A stretch of 64,000 bases of DNA from Minicystis rosea (lineage in GTDB: Bacteria; Myxococcota_A; Polyangia; Polyangiales; Polyangiaceae), in assembly GCA_001931535.1 (NCBI GenBank), contig CP016211.1:5191573-5255572 (forward strand). The letters are read 5' to 3'. The position numbers were made by a program, and so were the translations under genes. The notes beneath the pieces are model-generated. The model saw only the letters and a program-made list of their open reading frames with translations, did no database searches and was not told the origin of the DNA. Numbering within the stretch: position 1 is the stretch's first letter; every line of letters begins with the position of its first letter. This document shows positions 17,538 to 25,583 of the stretch, one piece after another.

Positions 17538-18181
17538 CGGGTTGGCCTGCGGGCTGCAATGACGGTTCGCCGAGGAGCACGACAATGAACTCGTCTCGCA
17601 CCAACAAGCTTGCTTCGATCTTCTCCACCCTCACCGCTGCCGCCGCCGTCAGCCTCGGCCTCACCGGATGCGTCGTCACCGGCTCCGCTGGCTTCGACGG
17701 TGACATCTATGTCGACCCAACCCCCGTCGCCACCGTCGCGGAGGTCGCCATCGACTCCGGCGCCACCATGACTGCCGATCCTGGTTACGGCGTCGGCGTC
17801 TTCGTCCAGTACGACGCCGGCGGCTTCTGGACCGTTTACACCACCTGCGACACCGAGATCTCCGGCTCCTCCTGCAACTTCGACATCCTCGTTTCCGCCG
17901 ATTCGCGCGTCTACATCGACAACGTTCAGGGCTTCGATCTCGAGAGCGGTGACTCCATCGACGTCGGCATCGATGGCTCCATCAACCTCGTCACCGACAC
18001 CGCCTATGGCATGAACGGCTTCACCTTCGACGCAGACCCCGGTGCCATCATCGAGCTCGACGTCCTGCTCGATGGCATCGCGCAGCCCAGCTTCGTCTAC
18101 GCCGTCAGCGACGGCGCCCTGCTCAAGGGCGTCCCCACCAACCCCGTCGACTTCGTGCCTTCCGATCCGTGAAGGCAGGAG
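17538..18181. repeat. Direct repeat copy 1 (about 644 bp, lipoprotein gene)
   Basis: This stretch, from 47 bases before the start codon to 9 bases after the stop, is nearly identical to 22767-23413. By eye I find only a handful of substitutions and one 3-base indel. Upstream of the repeat both copies keep a GTAAC-N7/8-GTAAC pair (17443-17460 here). Confidence 0.95.
17585..18172 (+). CDS. Secreted lipoprotein of unknown function, copy A
   Basis: The ATG at 17585 has GAGGAG about 9 bases upstream. The 195-residue protein has a signal peptide ending SLGLTGC, so it is lipidated at Cys near residue 28. The mature part is acidic, rich in Asp, Gly, Thr and Val, with alternating strands suggesting a beta-sandwich. 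Two cysteines (TTCDTEISGSSC) may form a disulfide. I do not recognise a family. It is duplicated almost exactly at 22814-23404. A shared upstream GTAAC repeat suggests common regulation. Codon choice is C-ending but noticeably richer in T than the neighbours. Confidence 0.8.
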   Translation: MNSSRTNKLASIFSTLTAAAAVSLGLTGCVVTGSAGFDGDIYVDPTPVATVAEVAIDSGATMTADPGYGVGVFVQYDAGGFWTVYTTCDTEISGSSCNFDILVSADSRVYIDNVQGFDLESGDSIDVGIDGSINLVTDTAYGMNGFTFDADPGAIIELDVLLDGIAQPSFVYAVSDGALLKGVPTNPVDFVPSDP

Positions 18182-18366
18182 CGTGCTTCTCCTCGTGAGA
18201 GGAGTGCGATTACTTCGGTCCCTTCAATACCCCTCCTCGTTCCTCCCCTTTGCGGGCGGACACCTTGCCAGCGCTCCTCGGCAGGGCGTCCGCCCGCTCT
18301 TCTGACGGCAATTCGCAATGCCTTTGCACGCGGAGGGAGGATGAGGACACGAGCCTTTCGCGAGGC

Positions 18367-19137
18367 TCACAGTGGAAGGCGTGCAGCGATCTCCTCGGCC
18401 CAAGCGTCGTGCGCCGAGGCCGATGGGTGGAGGCCATCGCGGGCGAAGGCACCACGCTTCGCCTCGGCACGCATGCGCGGGAAGATGTCGATGAAGCGCG
18501 CGCCGGCGCGCTGCGCCTCCTCGGCGAGCACGCCGTTGAAGGTCTCGATGCGGCGCGCGATCTCGTGCGGATCACCGAAGTCGGCTGCGGCCGGCGCGAG
18601 CGACCAATCGGGCTGCGGGAGCGCGACGACACGCGCGGCCGGCACCCCCGCAGCGGCGAGCGCTGCGAAGATGCGGCGGACCTGCGCGCGATAACGATCC
18701 GTGGAGCTGCCACGCACGAGATCGTTGGCGCCGACGGCGAGGGTCACCAACGTCGGCGCGAAGGACGCGACCTGCGGCAGCTCGATGTCGAGGAGGTCTT
18801 GCGTGGTGAAGCCGTTCACGGCGAGGTTCTGCAGCACGACGGCGTGCCCCATGGCGCGCCAACGCTCGGAGAGGCGCGTAGGAAATGCTTCGGTGCGAAG
18901 TGATCCGGTGCCGATGGTGAACGAGTCGCCGAGGGCGAGATATCGAATCTCGTGCGCAGCAGGCTGTACGGGCGCCGATATGGCGCTCGGCGACACTGGC
19001 ATCGCAGGGCGAACGACCGCGCCGGCATCGGCTGGGCTCGTGTCCCGGGCCGAGGAGGCGTCACGCGCGCAGCCGACGACGAATGCGGCGGTCAGAAGCG
19101 GCGACAGCGCTCGTAGCGACGGGAGGAGCGGCTTCAT
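18367..19137 (-). CDS. SGNH/GDSL-type esterase lipoprotein
   Basis: The 256-residue product has a signal peptide with lipobox ending at Cys23 (FVVGC) and an Ala/Pro-rich linker. The SGNH domain has block I GDSFT (Ser72), block III GAND (Asn138) and block V DGLHPS (Asp234, His237). It is likely an outer-membrane or periplasmic acyl esterase or lipase; the substrate is unknown. Its first 77 bases overlap the end of the sigma factor gene in another frame, so the two are probably co-expressed. All catalytic residues are present. Confidence 0.88.
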   Translation of the reverse strand: MKPLLPSLRALSPLLTAAFVVGCARDASSARDTSPADAGAVVRPAMPVSPSAISAPVQPAAHEIRYLALGDSFTIGTGSLRTEAFPTRLSERWRAMGHAVVLQNLAVNGFTTQDLLDIELPQVASFAPTLVTLAVGANDLVRGSSTDRYRAQVRRIFAALAAAGVPAARVVALPQPDWSLAPAAADFGDPHEIARRIETFNGVLAEEAQRAGARFIDIFPRMRAEAKRGAFARDGLHPSASAHDAWAEEIAARLPL

Positions 19138-19843
19138 CGGTCCACGAGGTTACGTTCGGAGCGCCGCGCCGGATCGCGCCCGCACGACGCCGGCGGGCGC
19201 GCGCGACGCGACGGGCGCGAGGAGACGCTGGGCTCTCGACGAGACGCCGAGCGACCTCGGTGGCTTGTTGGATGAGGCGGCTTTGCCGGACGTGAACGGC
19301 GTTCTGCGACAACGCGCTCCGCGCGCAGACCTCCTTCACGTCGAGCGCTTCGAGAAAAAGCATGCGAAACATCGGGCGCGCGTGCGTGGTCATGGTGCGG
19401 TCCATCTCGGCCAGCACGGCACCGACGAGCTCCTTCTTCTCGACTTGGCTCGCTGGGCCATCGTCGAGGAGCAACGTGTCTTCGAAGCTCCCTTCGTCCC
19501 ATGAATCGTGCTGCATCGGGGCCGTGTTCCCGCGCTTGCGGAGGAACGAGATGACGAGGTTGCGCGCAATGACCTTCACGTATCCGGAGAGCGAGAGGCC
19601 ATGATCCGGATCCCAGGTGAGCAAGCGTTTGCCGTTCTCGGCAAAGAGTGCGCAAAGCACTTCCTGGCTCAGGTCCTCCACATCGTGACGCGCGCGGCTC
19701 CACACCGAGGCGGAGATGTGCCTCCGGAGGGCGTCGGCGACCGCGAGGTGGACCGCCGGTGAGAGCGCGCGGAGCAGCTCGCGCAGCGCCGCAGAATCAC
19801 CCGAGAGCGCTTTTTCCAGGACATTGCACGTCGGATCGGACAT
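19061..19843 (-). CDS. RNA polymerase sigma-70 family (ECF-like) sigma factor
   Basis: From the ATG at 19843 (MSDPTCNVLEKAL) the protein has 260 residues. Region 2 is visible as VEDLSQEVLCALFAE and LSGYVKVIARNLVISFLRKR. Region 4 lies around FLEALDVKEVCARSALSQNA, with a helix-turn-helix followed by VHVRQSRLIQQA. It should direct core RNA polymerase to a small regulon. The C-terminal 60 residues are Arg/Ala-rich and extend past region 4; their last part overlaps the esterase gene. No anti-sigma gene is adjacent. An upstream Met at 19873 is possible but lacks support. Confidence 0.8.
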   Translation of the reverse strand: MSDPTCNVLEKALSGDSAALRELLRALSPAVHLAVADALRRHISASVWSRARHDVEDLSQEVLCALFAENGKRLLTWDPDHGLSLSGYVKVIARNLVISFLRKRGNTAPMQHDSWDEGSFEDTLLLDDGPASQVEKKELVGAVLAEMDRTMTTHARPMFRMLFLEALDVKEVCARSALSQNAVHVRQSRLIQQATEVARRLVESPASPRARRVARARRRRAGAIRRGAPNVTSWTDEAAPPVATSAVAASDRRIRRRLRA

Positions 19844-20017
19844 GGCACCTCCCGCGCTGCGCGACGCCCACACCGAAGACGGGGCAGAGGGCTCGCCTCA
19901 GCATGCGATGCGCCGCAGAAGCGGCGCCCCGGGGCTGCATCTCCAACTCTCGTGCCAGCAGGGCCATGACGACTGCATTGAAATCCACGAATAGCGATGC
20001 CCCTCGCCGAGGATGAA

Positions 20018-20761
20018 ATGCAGATGGCGACGTCGGCTCCCGTGTATCCTCGCCTCGTGAGTCTGCGCGCTTTCTTCTTCGTCGCCGTCGGCGTGGCTGG
20101 GGTCGGAGCCTGCACGCTGAGCAGCAATGGTCTGGGCCCGGCGGATTCCGAGAGCACCGGCACCGGCAGCGGAGGGGCGACGAGCCATCCGTCCGGTAGC
20201 GGAGGGGGGCTCTTCACCACCGCATCCTCGAGCGCCAGCACGAGCTCCAGCGTGTCGGCGAGCAGCAGCGCCGGCACGGGCGGTGCGGCGACCACGTCGT
20301 CGAGCACCGGATCCGGCGGCGCGACGACGTCGTCGAGCAGCTCGTCATCGAGCAGCAGCAGCTCGTCGTCGAGCAGCTCGTCATCGAGCAGCAGCAGCTC
20401 GTCGTCGAGCAGCTCGTCATCGAGCAGCAGCAGCAGCTCGTCATCGAGCAGCAGCGGCGCGCCGACCTGCGATGATCAGTACCAGAGCGTCGGTGGGTAC
20501 CAGCTCTGCAAGAACATGGGCGGGTTCTGCGAGTTCAACGCCAGCCTCAACAAGCAGAAGTCGTGCAACGATGTCTGCCGAGCGCTCGGCGGCGAGTGTT
20601 CCCTCACGATCGACAACGGCAATGCCTGCGACTACACGCCGAACACGGCGGACTGCTCGTCGCTCATGTTCACGAGCGCCATCTGCCGGTGCTCGCAGGG
20701 CTGCGGCGGTGGCCCGGCCTGCGTCGCTCCCAAGGTCTGCATGAACGACACGTGCATGTGA
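20018..20761 (+). CDS. Lipoprotein with poly-serine tract and Cys-rich C-terminal domain
   Basis: I prefer the ATG at 20018, which has GAGG five bases upstream; ATG 19997 and GTG 20057 are alternatives. The signal peptide ends GVGAC (lipobox). A Ser/Thr/Gly linker follows, then about 40 serines almost unbroken, encoded by a 36-base direct repeat. The C-terminal ~100 residues hold some 14 cysteines (CEFNASLNKQKSCNDVC, CRCSQGCGG), indicating a small disulfide-rich extracellular domain I cannot name. The tract probably works as a flexible spacer holding this domain off the outer membrane. Confidence 0.8.
   Translation: MQMATSAPVYPRLVSLRAFFFVAVGVAGVGACTLSSNGLGPADSESTGTGSGGATSHPSGSGGGLFTTASSSASTSSSVSASSSAGTGGAATTSSSTGSGGATTSSSSSSSSSSSSSSSSSSSSSSSSSSSSSSSSSSSSSSSSSSGAPTCDDQYQSVGGYQLCKNMGGFCEFNASLNKQKSCNDVCRALGGECSLTIDNGNACDYTPNTADCSSLMFTSAICRCSQGCGGGPACVAPKVCMNDTCM
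20336..20443. repeat. 36-bp tandem repeat encoding poly-serine
   Basis: A 36-base unit built of AGC and TCG/TCA codons starts at 20336 and repeats exactly at 20372. A third, slightly altered unit starts at 20408. All units encode serine, so changes in copy number stay in frame and alter only linker length. Confidence 0.85.
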
Positions 20762-20817
20762 CATGCCCGCTCCGGGACGGAGCGCGGCACGTCACTCGCG
20801 TCGCATCGTCGAAATCG

Positions 20818-20877
20818 GCGAGCGGTAAGCCGGCGCGGAGCGCGCTTGATGCGCGCCGGCACCGGCCTACCGCTCGC
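20818..20877. terminator. Large bidirectional hairpin between convergent genes
   Basis: GCGAGCGGTA (20818-20827) pairs with TACCGCTCGC (20868-20877), and inside it GCCGGCGCG (20829-20837) pairs with CGCGCCGGC (20852-20860). The loop has 14 bases and an asymmetric bulge separates the stems. It sits 18 bases past the stop of the release-factor-like gene and 56 past the lipoprotein stop. A second small hairpin, CGCTCCG/CGGAGCG, lies at 20768-20784. Confidence 0.75.
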
Positions 20878-20894
20878 CTCACTTCACGCCGCGA

Positions 20895-21564
20895 TTACCA
20901 CTCGCCGCGTTCGTACGCGCGGAGCGGCCACCGGCGCCCGGTGACGTGGTCCGTCACCACGCCGTCCTGACAACGGATCGTGCGGCGCTTGTCGCCGCGC
21001 ATTCCGCTGCCGACCTGATCGCGCCGGGCCGCAGCGACGTTGCCGCTCTGCTTCGCCTGCGCCGCCGCCCACAAACGCGAACGCAGGAGCGCGAGGGCCG
21101 TGGCGCGATTCTGGTGCTGGCTGCGCTCGGTCTCGCAACGCACCACGAGGCCGCTGGGCCGGTGCTTGATCATCACCGCGCTCTCGGTCTTGTTGCGGTG
21201 TTGACCGCCCGCGCCCGAGCCGCGACAAGTGCCGATCTCGAGATCGCGCGGATCCAGGCGGATCTGCGCCTCCGTCACCTCCGGCAGGATGGCGACCGTG
21301 ATGGTGCTGGTGTGGACTCGCCCGCGCTTCTCGGTCGGCGGTACGCGTTGCCAGCGGTGGCCACCGGGCTCGTCACGGAACACGACGTCGGCTTGCTTGC
21401 CGACGGCGCGGAGGACGATCAGCCCAGGCAGCGCTTCGACGAGATCGAGGTCAAAGCCCACTCCGGCCGCAAAGCCGGCGATAAATGTCGAGCTGCGCGA
21501 GGACGATCAGCTTGGCGTCGTCGCCGCCTTCGGCGGCGCGGATTTCGACGATGACATTGCTCAT
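20895..21564 (-). CDS. Small class I release-factor homologue (GGQ protein) split by a +1 frameshift at CTT-TGA-C
   Basis: An ATG at 21564 with a strong AGGAGG nine bases upstream opens a frame with the release-factor motif EIRAAEGGDDAKL. Codon 37 is CTT (21456-21454) and codon 38 is TGA (21453-21451). A +1 shift there rejoins a frame running to 20895, giving 222 residues. That part has RF1-like HRWQRVPPTEKRGRVHTS (PxT position near 75-77), GSGAGGQ (catalytic GGQ about 119-121) and the C-terminal VTDH block. The N-terminal helical domain of RF1/RF2 is absent, as in PrfH-like factors. CTTTGAC with a purine-rich GGAGTGGG upstream matches the prfB recoding site. An ordinary indel near 21467 (restoring YRRFAAGVGF) is the alternative, making it a pseudogene or sequence error. 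Confidence 0.72.
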
Positions 21565-21631
21565 GACAAGGGGCCTCCTGACCCCGCGCGCAAGGTAGCA
21601 GGCCCGAAGCGAACGGCACGTGGAGAGCCGC

Positions 21632-22612
21632 TCAGCCTTCGTTCTGCGCCGCGAAAGCGCGAATTCTTCGATCCATCTCGTCTTCCGGCGTCGCCAGCAC
21701 CCAAGCCTCGAAGTCGGGGATCGATGCTTTGAAGCGTCGGATCAGCTCTCCGAGCGCCTTGCCGTCGATCCCGGGCACGAGCCGCATCACCCGCTTGCCG
21801 TTGAACTTCGTCGCGACGACGGCCTGCCGCGCCTCGGCTTCGCGCTCCGCTTCGATGCGAACGGCGAGATCGGCCTCGGGGAAGGCGGCCATCACCAAGG
21901 GCAGATACGAAGCGCGATCCGCGAACGCGAAGCGTTTGTCGACGGCGCGCTCGCGCAGGTAAGCGATGAAGCGAGCGATGGTGGAGCGGTCATGGGATCG
22001 CTTGAGGACGTTGCTGTTGGCCTGGTCGAGGTAGGGCGCGACGGAGAAGTACGGGCTGTCGATGACCCAGTCGAACACCTCGGACAGCGAGCCGAAGCCA
22101 GCACGCCACGCCGAGAAATCGAGCCCGAGAAAGGCGCAGATGCGCTCGAAGTCACGGGAGACCTCGAGCTCGACCAGATAGTTGTCGTCGGCGCGACGGT
22201 AGACGTAGCCAAGGCCGCGCTCGCCGTACTTCAGATCGAAGCGGCGACAGATGCGGCCGATGATGTTGCCGACGTCGTTGAAGCACATGAACGAATAGGC
22301 GCTGTCGAGGAAGCGCTCGGGGATCGTGAAGAAATCGGTCTGAAGACCGCGAAAGACGGTGGAGAAGACGTGGCCGACGACCTTGGTTTCGGTGATGCCG
22401 AGGTCGCGGGCGAGCTCGGTGCGCAACGCCTCCCAGTCGGGTCGCGCCGCGACGATCACATCCATGTCACCGAAGTCGACCTTGTCGCCGTAGAAGCGGG
22501 GGATGCGGTACCGCCCCGGAAGACGATGATCGAGGTAGCGCCGCACTTCGGCCTCGACGTCGAGGTACGCGTCGCGCGGCATGCGCGGGAGGTTGAAGAG
22601 CTTGCCGCCCAT
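21632..22612 (-). CDS. Nucleotidyltransferase-like protein
   Basis: The 326-residue protein has FYGDKVDFGDMDVIV at residues 41-55. This resembles the hG(S/G)...DhDh metal-binding core of pol-beta-type nucleotidyltransferases, with Asp49 and Asp51 as likely ligands. A further acidic residue may be supplied by the LQTDFF strand. The remainder is mixed helical with a C-terminal Arg/Lys-rich segment (FNGKRVMRLVPGIDG). The family is related, as far as I can tell, to phage and bacterial putative nucleotidyltransferases without known function. Its stop is 67 bases upstream of the release-factor-like gene on the same strand, so the two likely form an operon, possibly for RNA or ribosome rescue. Confidence 0.55.
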   Translation of the reverse strand: MGGKLFNLPRMPRDAYLDVEAEVRRYLDHRLPGRYRIPRFYGDKVDFGDMDVIVAARPDWEALRTELARDLGITETKVVGHVFSTVFRGLQTDFFTIPERFLDSAYSFMCFNDVGNIIGRICRRFDLKYGERGLGYVYRRADDNYLVELEVSRDFERICAFLGLDFSAWRAGFGSLSEVFDWVIDSPYFSVAPYLDQANSNVLKRSHDRSTIARFIAYLRERAVDKRFAFADRASYLPLVMAAFPEADLAVRIEAEREAEARQAVVATKFNGKRVMRLVPGIDGKALGELIRRFKASIPDFEAWVLATPEDEMDRRIRAFAAQNEG

Positions 22613-22766
22613 GATCGCCGGTACTTTCGCATGAAATGCGCGACGCGAGCGACATGGTGGAGCGGCTCACACGCGCGGGGTCCGTCACCGAGCGCGTAAC
22701 GTCGCACGTAACAGCGGGGGGCGAGGCGCGTTCGAGCGCTGGTTTCAGGGGGATTTCGCGCGTCTT

Positions 22767-23413
22767 CGGGTTGGCCTGCGGGCTGCAATGACGGTTCGCC
22801 GAGGAGCACGACAATGAACTCGTCTCGCACCAACAAGCTTGCTTCGATCTTCTCCACCCTCACCGCTGCCGCCGCCGTCAGCCTCGGCCTCACCGGATGC
22901 GTCGTCACCGGCTCCGCAGGCTTCGACGGTGACATCTATGTCGACGACCCAACCCCCGTCGCCACCGTCGCAGAGGTCGCCATCGACTCCGGCGCCACCA
23001 TGACTGCCGATCCTGGTTACGGCGTCGGCGTCTTCGTCCAGTACGACGCCGGCGGCTTCTGGACCGTTTACACCACCTGCGACACCGAGATCTCCGGCTC
23101 CTCCTGCAACTTCGACATCCTCGTTTCCGCCGATTCGCGCGTCTACATCGACAACGTTCAGGGCTTCGATCTCGAGAGCGGTGACTCCATCGACGTCGGC
23201 ATCGATGGCTCCATCAACCTCGTCACCGACACCGCCTATGGCATGAACGGCTTCACCTTCGACGCTGACCCCGGTGCCATCATCGAGCTCGACGTCCTGC
23301 TCGATGGCATCGCGCAGCCCAGCTTCGTCTACGCCGTCAGCGACGGCGCCCTCCTCAAGGGTGTCCCCACCAACCCCGTCGACTTCGTGCCTTCCGATCC
23401 GTGAATGCAGGAG
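22767..23413. repeat. Direct repeat copy 2 (about 647 bp, lipoprotein gene)
   Basis: Nearly identical to 17538-18181, with an extra GAC codon. The two copies are in the same orientation and flank about 4.6 kb carrying the esterase, sigma, poly-Ser, release-factor-like and nucleotidyltransferase genes. Upstream GTAAC pair: 22696-22712. Confidence 0.95.
22814..23404 (+). CDS. Secreted lipoprotein of unknown function, copy B
   Basis: This 196-residue protein differs from the one at 17585-18172 by one inserted Asp (VDDPTP instead of VDPTP) and otherwise looks identical apart from silent changes. It has the same ribosome-binding site, signal peptide (lipobox LTGC) and acidic beta-rich mature domain. 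Preservation at nucleotide level, including third positions, means a recent duplication or ongoing gene conversion. It is the last plus-strand gene before the CAP-like lipoprotein; the next 300 bases hold no accepted gene. Confidence 0.8.
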   Translation: MNSSRTNKLASIFSTLTAAAAVSLGLTGCVVTGSAGFDGDIYVDDPTPVATVAEVAIDSGATMTADPGYGVGVFVQYDAGGFWTVYTTCDTEISGSSCNFDILVSADSRVYIDNVQGFDLESGDSIDVGIDGSINLVTDTAYGMNGFTFDADPGAIIELDVLLDGIAQPSFVYAVSDGALLKGVPTNPVDFVPSDP

Positions 23414-23702
23414 AGGATGTCGGTCTTCTTCATCAACCTCCAAGGCCTGGACGCGATCCCCACGTGATCCGGGCCTTGGTGGGAAAGACGACCAGCCTCA
23501 CGACGGCGGGCAGCGCGATACACGCCGCCGGGATCGTCGGCCTGCTTCTCCGTAAAGCCACCGTAGTATCCCGCCCAGCGTTTGCCGTGGATGTGACGAT
23601 AGCCGAGAAATAGCCTCGGATTTCGAGGCGGGAGCGTTTCCCTCGGCGGAGATGCGCGGCCTCCGCTATCCGGGCGCGGAGGACACACGCTATAAGCCGC
23701 GC

Positions 23703-25487
23703 ATGTCTGGCCGTCGCACGATAAGCGTCCTCGCGTCGATTCCGCTCTCGATTCTCATGGCTTGTGCACCGGCGGCGCGGGCGCCGCAGTCGAAGGCGAC
23801 AGCCACGCTGAGCGTGGAGCAGACGACGTTTCCCACGAGAGAGATGGTGGCGAAGATCGCGGCCACGCCGGCGCCGGCGCGGCTCGCGGACGACAACGCC
23901 AAGGACGTGCCGGCGTGGGAGCTGACGGGCGCGCTGCCCGACGCGATGGAGCGAAGGCCGCCGCAGGACGACTCGCCGTGGGGGAAGCTCTTCATGGAGG
24001 CGACGGCGGCGCGCGGAGAAGAGGTGCTCGCGACCGAAGCGATGCACTGCGTGGCGCGGGAGAACGCGGCGTTTTATCTGGCCAACGATGCGCTGCCCGC
24101 CGAGATGCTGGAGCGCTTCATCGCGGCGCGGTGTGGAGCGCCGACGTGGTTCGGGGGCACGGCGTTCCAGGTGATCACGGGGGATCCGCGGACGAGCGAC
24201 GACAAGCTCTTTGCGCAGTTCGGCGAGCGCGTGAAGGCGATGATCGACAAGGCGCTGCGCGGAGGGCGGCTCGAAGCGGGCCTCGCCTACGTGCGCAAGG
24301 GTGGGCGCGCGGTGATTGGGCTCGCGATGGTGCCGCAGACGGTGCGCCTGGAGAGGACGCCGATCGTTCCCGGGCCCGATGGCAAGGTGGTGATCAAGGG
24401 CGAGCTGCTCGGGACCGCGGTGGGGCTGCGCGCGTTGGTGAACCGCGGGCGATATGGATACGCGGAGTGCACGGCGAGCCCGGGTGTGCCGCTCCCGCGC
24501 TTCGTGATCACGTGCGAGACGGCGCGCGAGGACGAGGTGGCGTGGCTGTCGGTGACGGCGTTGCCGCCGGGGCGCGTGCTCGGTGCGCCGGTGATCGAGA
24601 CGCTGGTTTGGCCGAGCGGATCACCGGGGAAGACGTACGCGAAGCTTGCGCGCGGATCGGGAGACACGGCGGGCGCGTCACCGGAGGCGCTGGCGCAGGA
24701 GATCAACAAGGTGCGCGCGGAGGCGAAGCTCCCGCCGGTGCGCCTCGCCGACGCGGAAAGCAAGACTGCGACGCAGCTCGCGCCGCACTATTTCGCGTCG
24801 ATCGAGGGGCGTGGGGACGACGTCGCCGATCAGGTGGCGCTCGGTCTGCTCGCGGGTTGGGAGGTCGACGGCTTGGTGCGCAACGGGCGCTTCGTGTCCA
24901 CGTGGGTGCAGAACGCGGGGTCGTGGTCCGAAGTGATCCGCGCGGCGCTCTCGCGGCCGATGGGGCGGCAAACGCTGCTCGATCCCGCGGTCGAGCGGGT
25001 GGCCATCGGGCCCGTCGTCGCGGGGCAAGCGCACGGCGCGTTGTTCAGCACGTATGCGCTGTTCGATGCTTATCGCCACGACGATGATGCGAAGACCGTG
25101 GCGGCGCGGATCGGCGAGGCCCGCGCGGCCCGCGGGCTCGTGGCGCCGAAGATGATCGTCGAGATGAACGCCGAGGCGGATCGCGCCGCGCAATCGGTGC
25201 AGTCCGGGAAGCGCACGCCCGAAGAGGCGCTGAACGATCTCATGGAGCGCGTCTCGGGGCGGCTTGGACGCAACGTGCGCGGGTGGGCGGCGGAGACCAC
25301 GTCGCTCGAGCACATGAAATGGCCGGACGAGCTCTCGGCGATGCCGTCGCTCACCTTGGGCATCGGGGTTGCGCATCATCGGCGCAATGGGCATGCGTGG
25401 GGCCGGTTCCTCGTCTACGTGGTCATCCTCGACGAAGGCGGGAGCGGCGGGATGACGGCGCGGCGCGGCGAGCCTTCGCAGGGGTAG
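23703..25487 (+). CDS. CAP/SCP-like domain lipoprotein
   Basis: The ATG at 23703 starts a lipoprotein signal peptide ending SILMAC. The 594-residue product has an N-terminal ~210-residue part with conserved CVARENAAFYLANDALP and a central beta-rich part. A C-terminal region from about residue 340 resembles the CAP/SCP fold (INKVRAEAKLPPVRL, then SWSEVIRAALSRPMGRQTLLDP, AIGPVVAG). The N-terminal part may be a second, diverged copy. CAP proteins are secreted and bind lipids, metals or peptidoglycan, or act as proteases; a specific role cannot be assigned. It is followed after 96 bp by the ATP-grasp operon. Confidence 0.6.
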   Translation: MSGRRTISVLASIPLSILMACAPAARAPQSKATATLSVEQTTFPTREMVAKIAATPAPARLADDNAKDVPAWELTGALPDAMERRPPQDDSPWGKLFMEATAARGEEVLATEAMHCVARENAAFYLANDALPAEMLERFIAARCGAPTWFGGTAFQVITGDPRTSDDKLFAQFGERVKAMIDKALRGGRLEAGLAYVRKGGRAVIGLAMVPQTVRLERTPIVPGPDGKVVIKGELLGTAVGLRALVNRGRYGYAECTASPGVPLPRFVITCETAREDEVAWLSVTALPPGRVLGAPVIETLVWPSGSPGKTYAKLARGSGDTAGASPEALAQEINKVRAEAKLPPVRLADAESKTATQLAPHYFASIEGRGDDVADQVALGLLAGWEVDGLVRNGRFVSTWVQNAGSWSEVIRAALSRPMGRQTLLDPAVERVAIGPVVAGQAHGALFSTYALFDAYRHDDDAKTVAARIGEARAARGLVAPKMIVEMNAEADRAAQSVQSGKRTPEEALNDLMERVSGRLGRNVRGWAAETTSLEHMKWPDELSAMPSLTLGIGVAHHRRNGHAWGRFLVYVVILDEGGSGGMTARRGEPSQG

Positions 25488-25583
25488 CGTGGGGGCGCAC
25501 AGACCGCGTCGATTCCGGCCCTCGATGACGATTTGACGACACCCCTTGCGGGCCGCCGCGCGGCCGGCGATCGTGTGCCTCCG

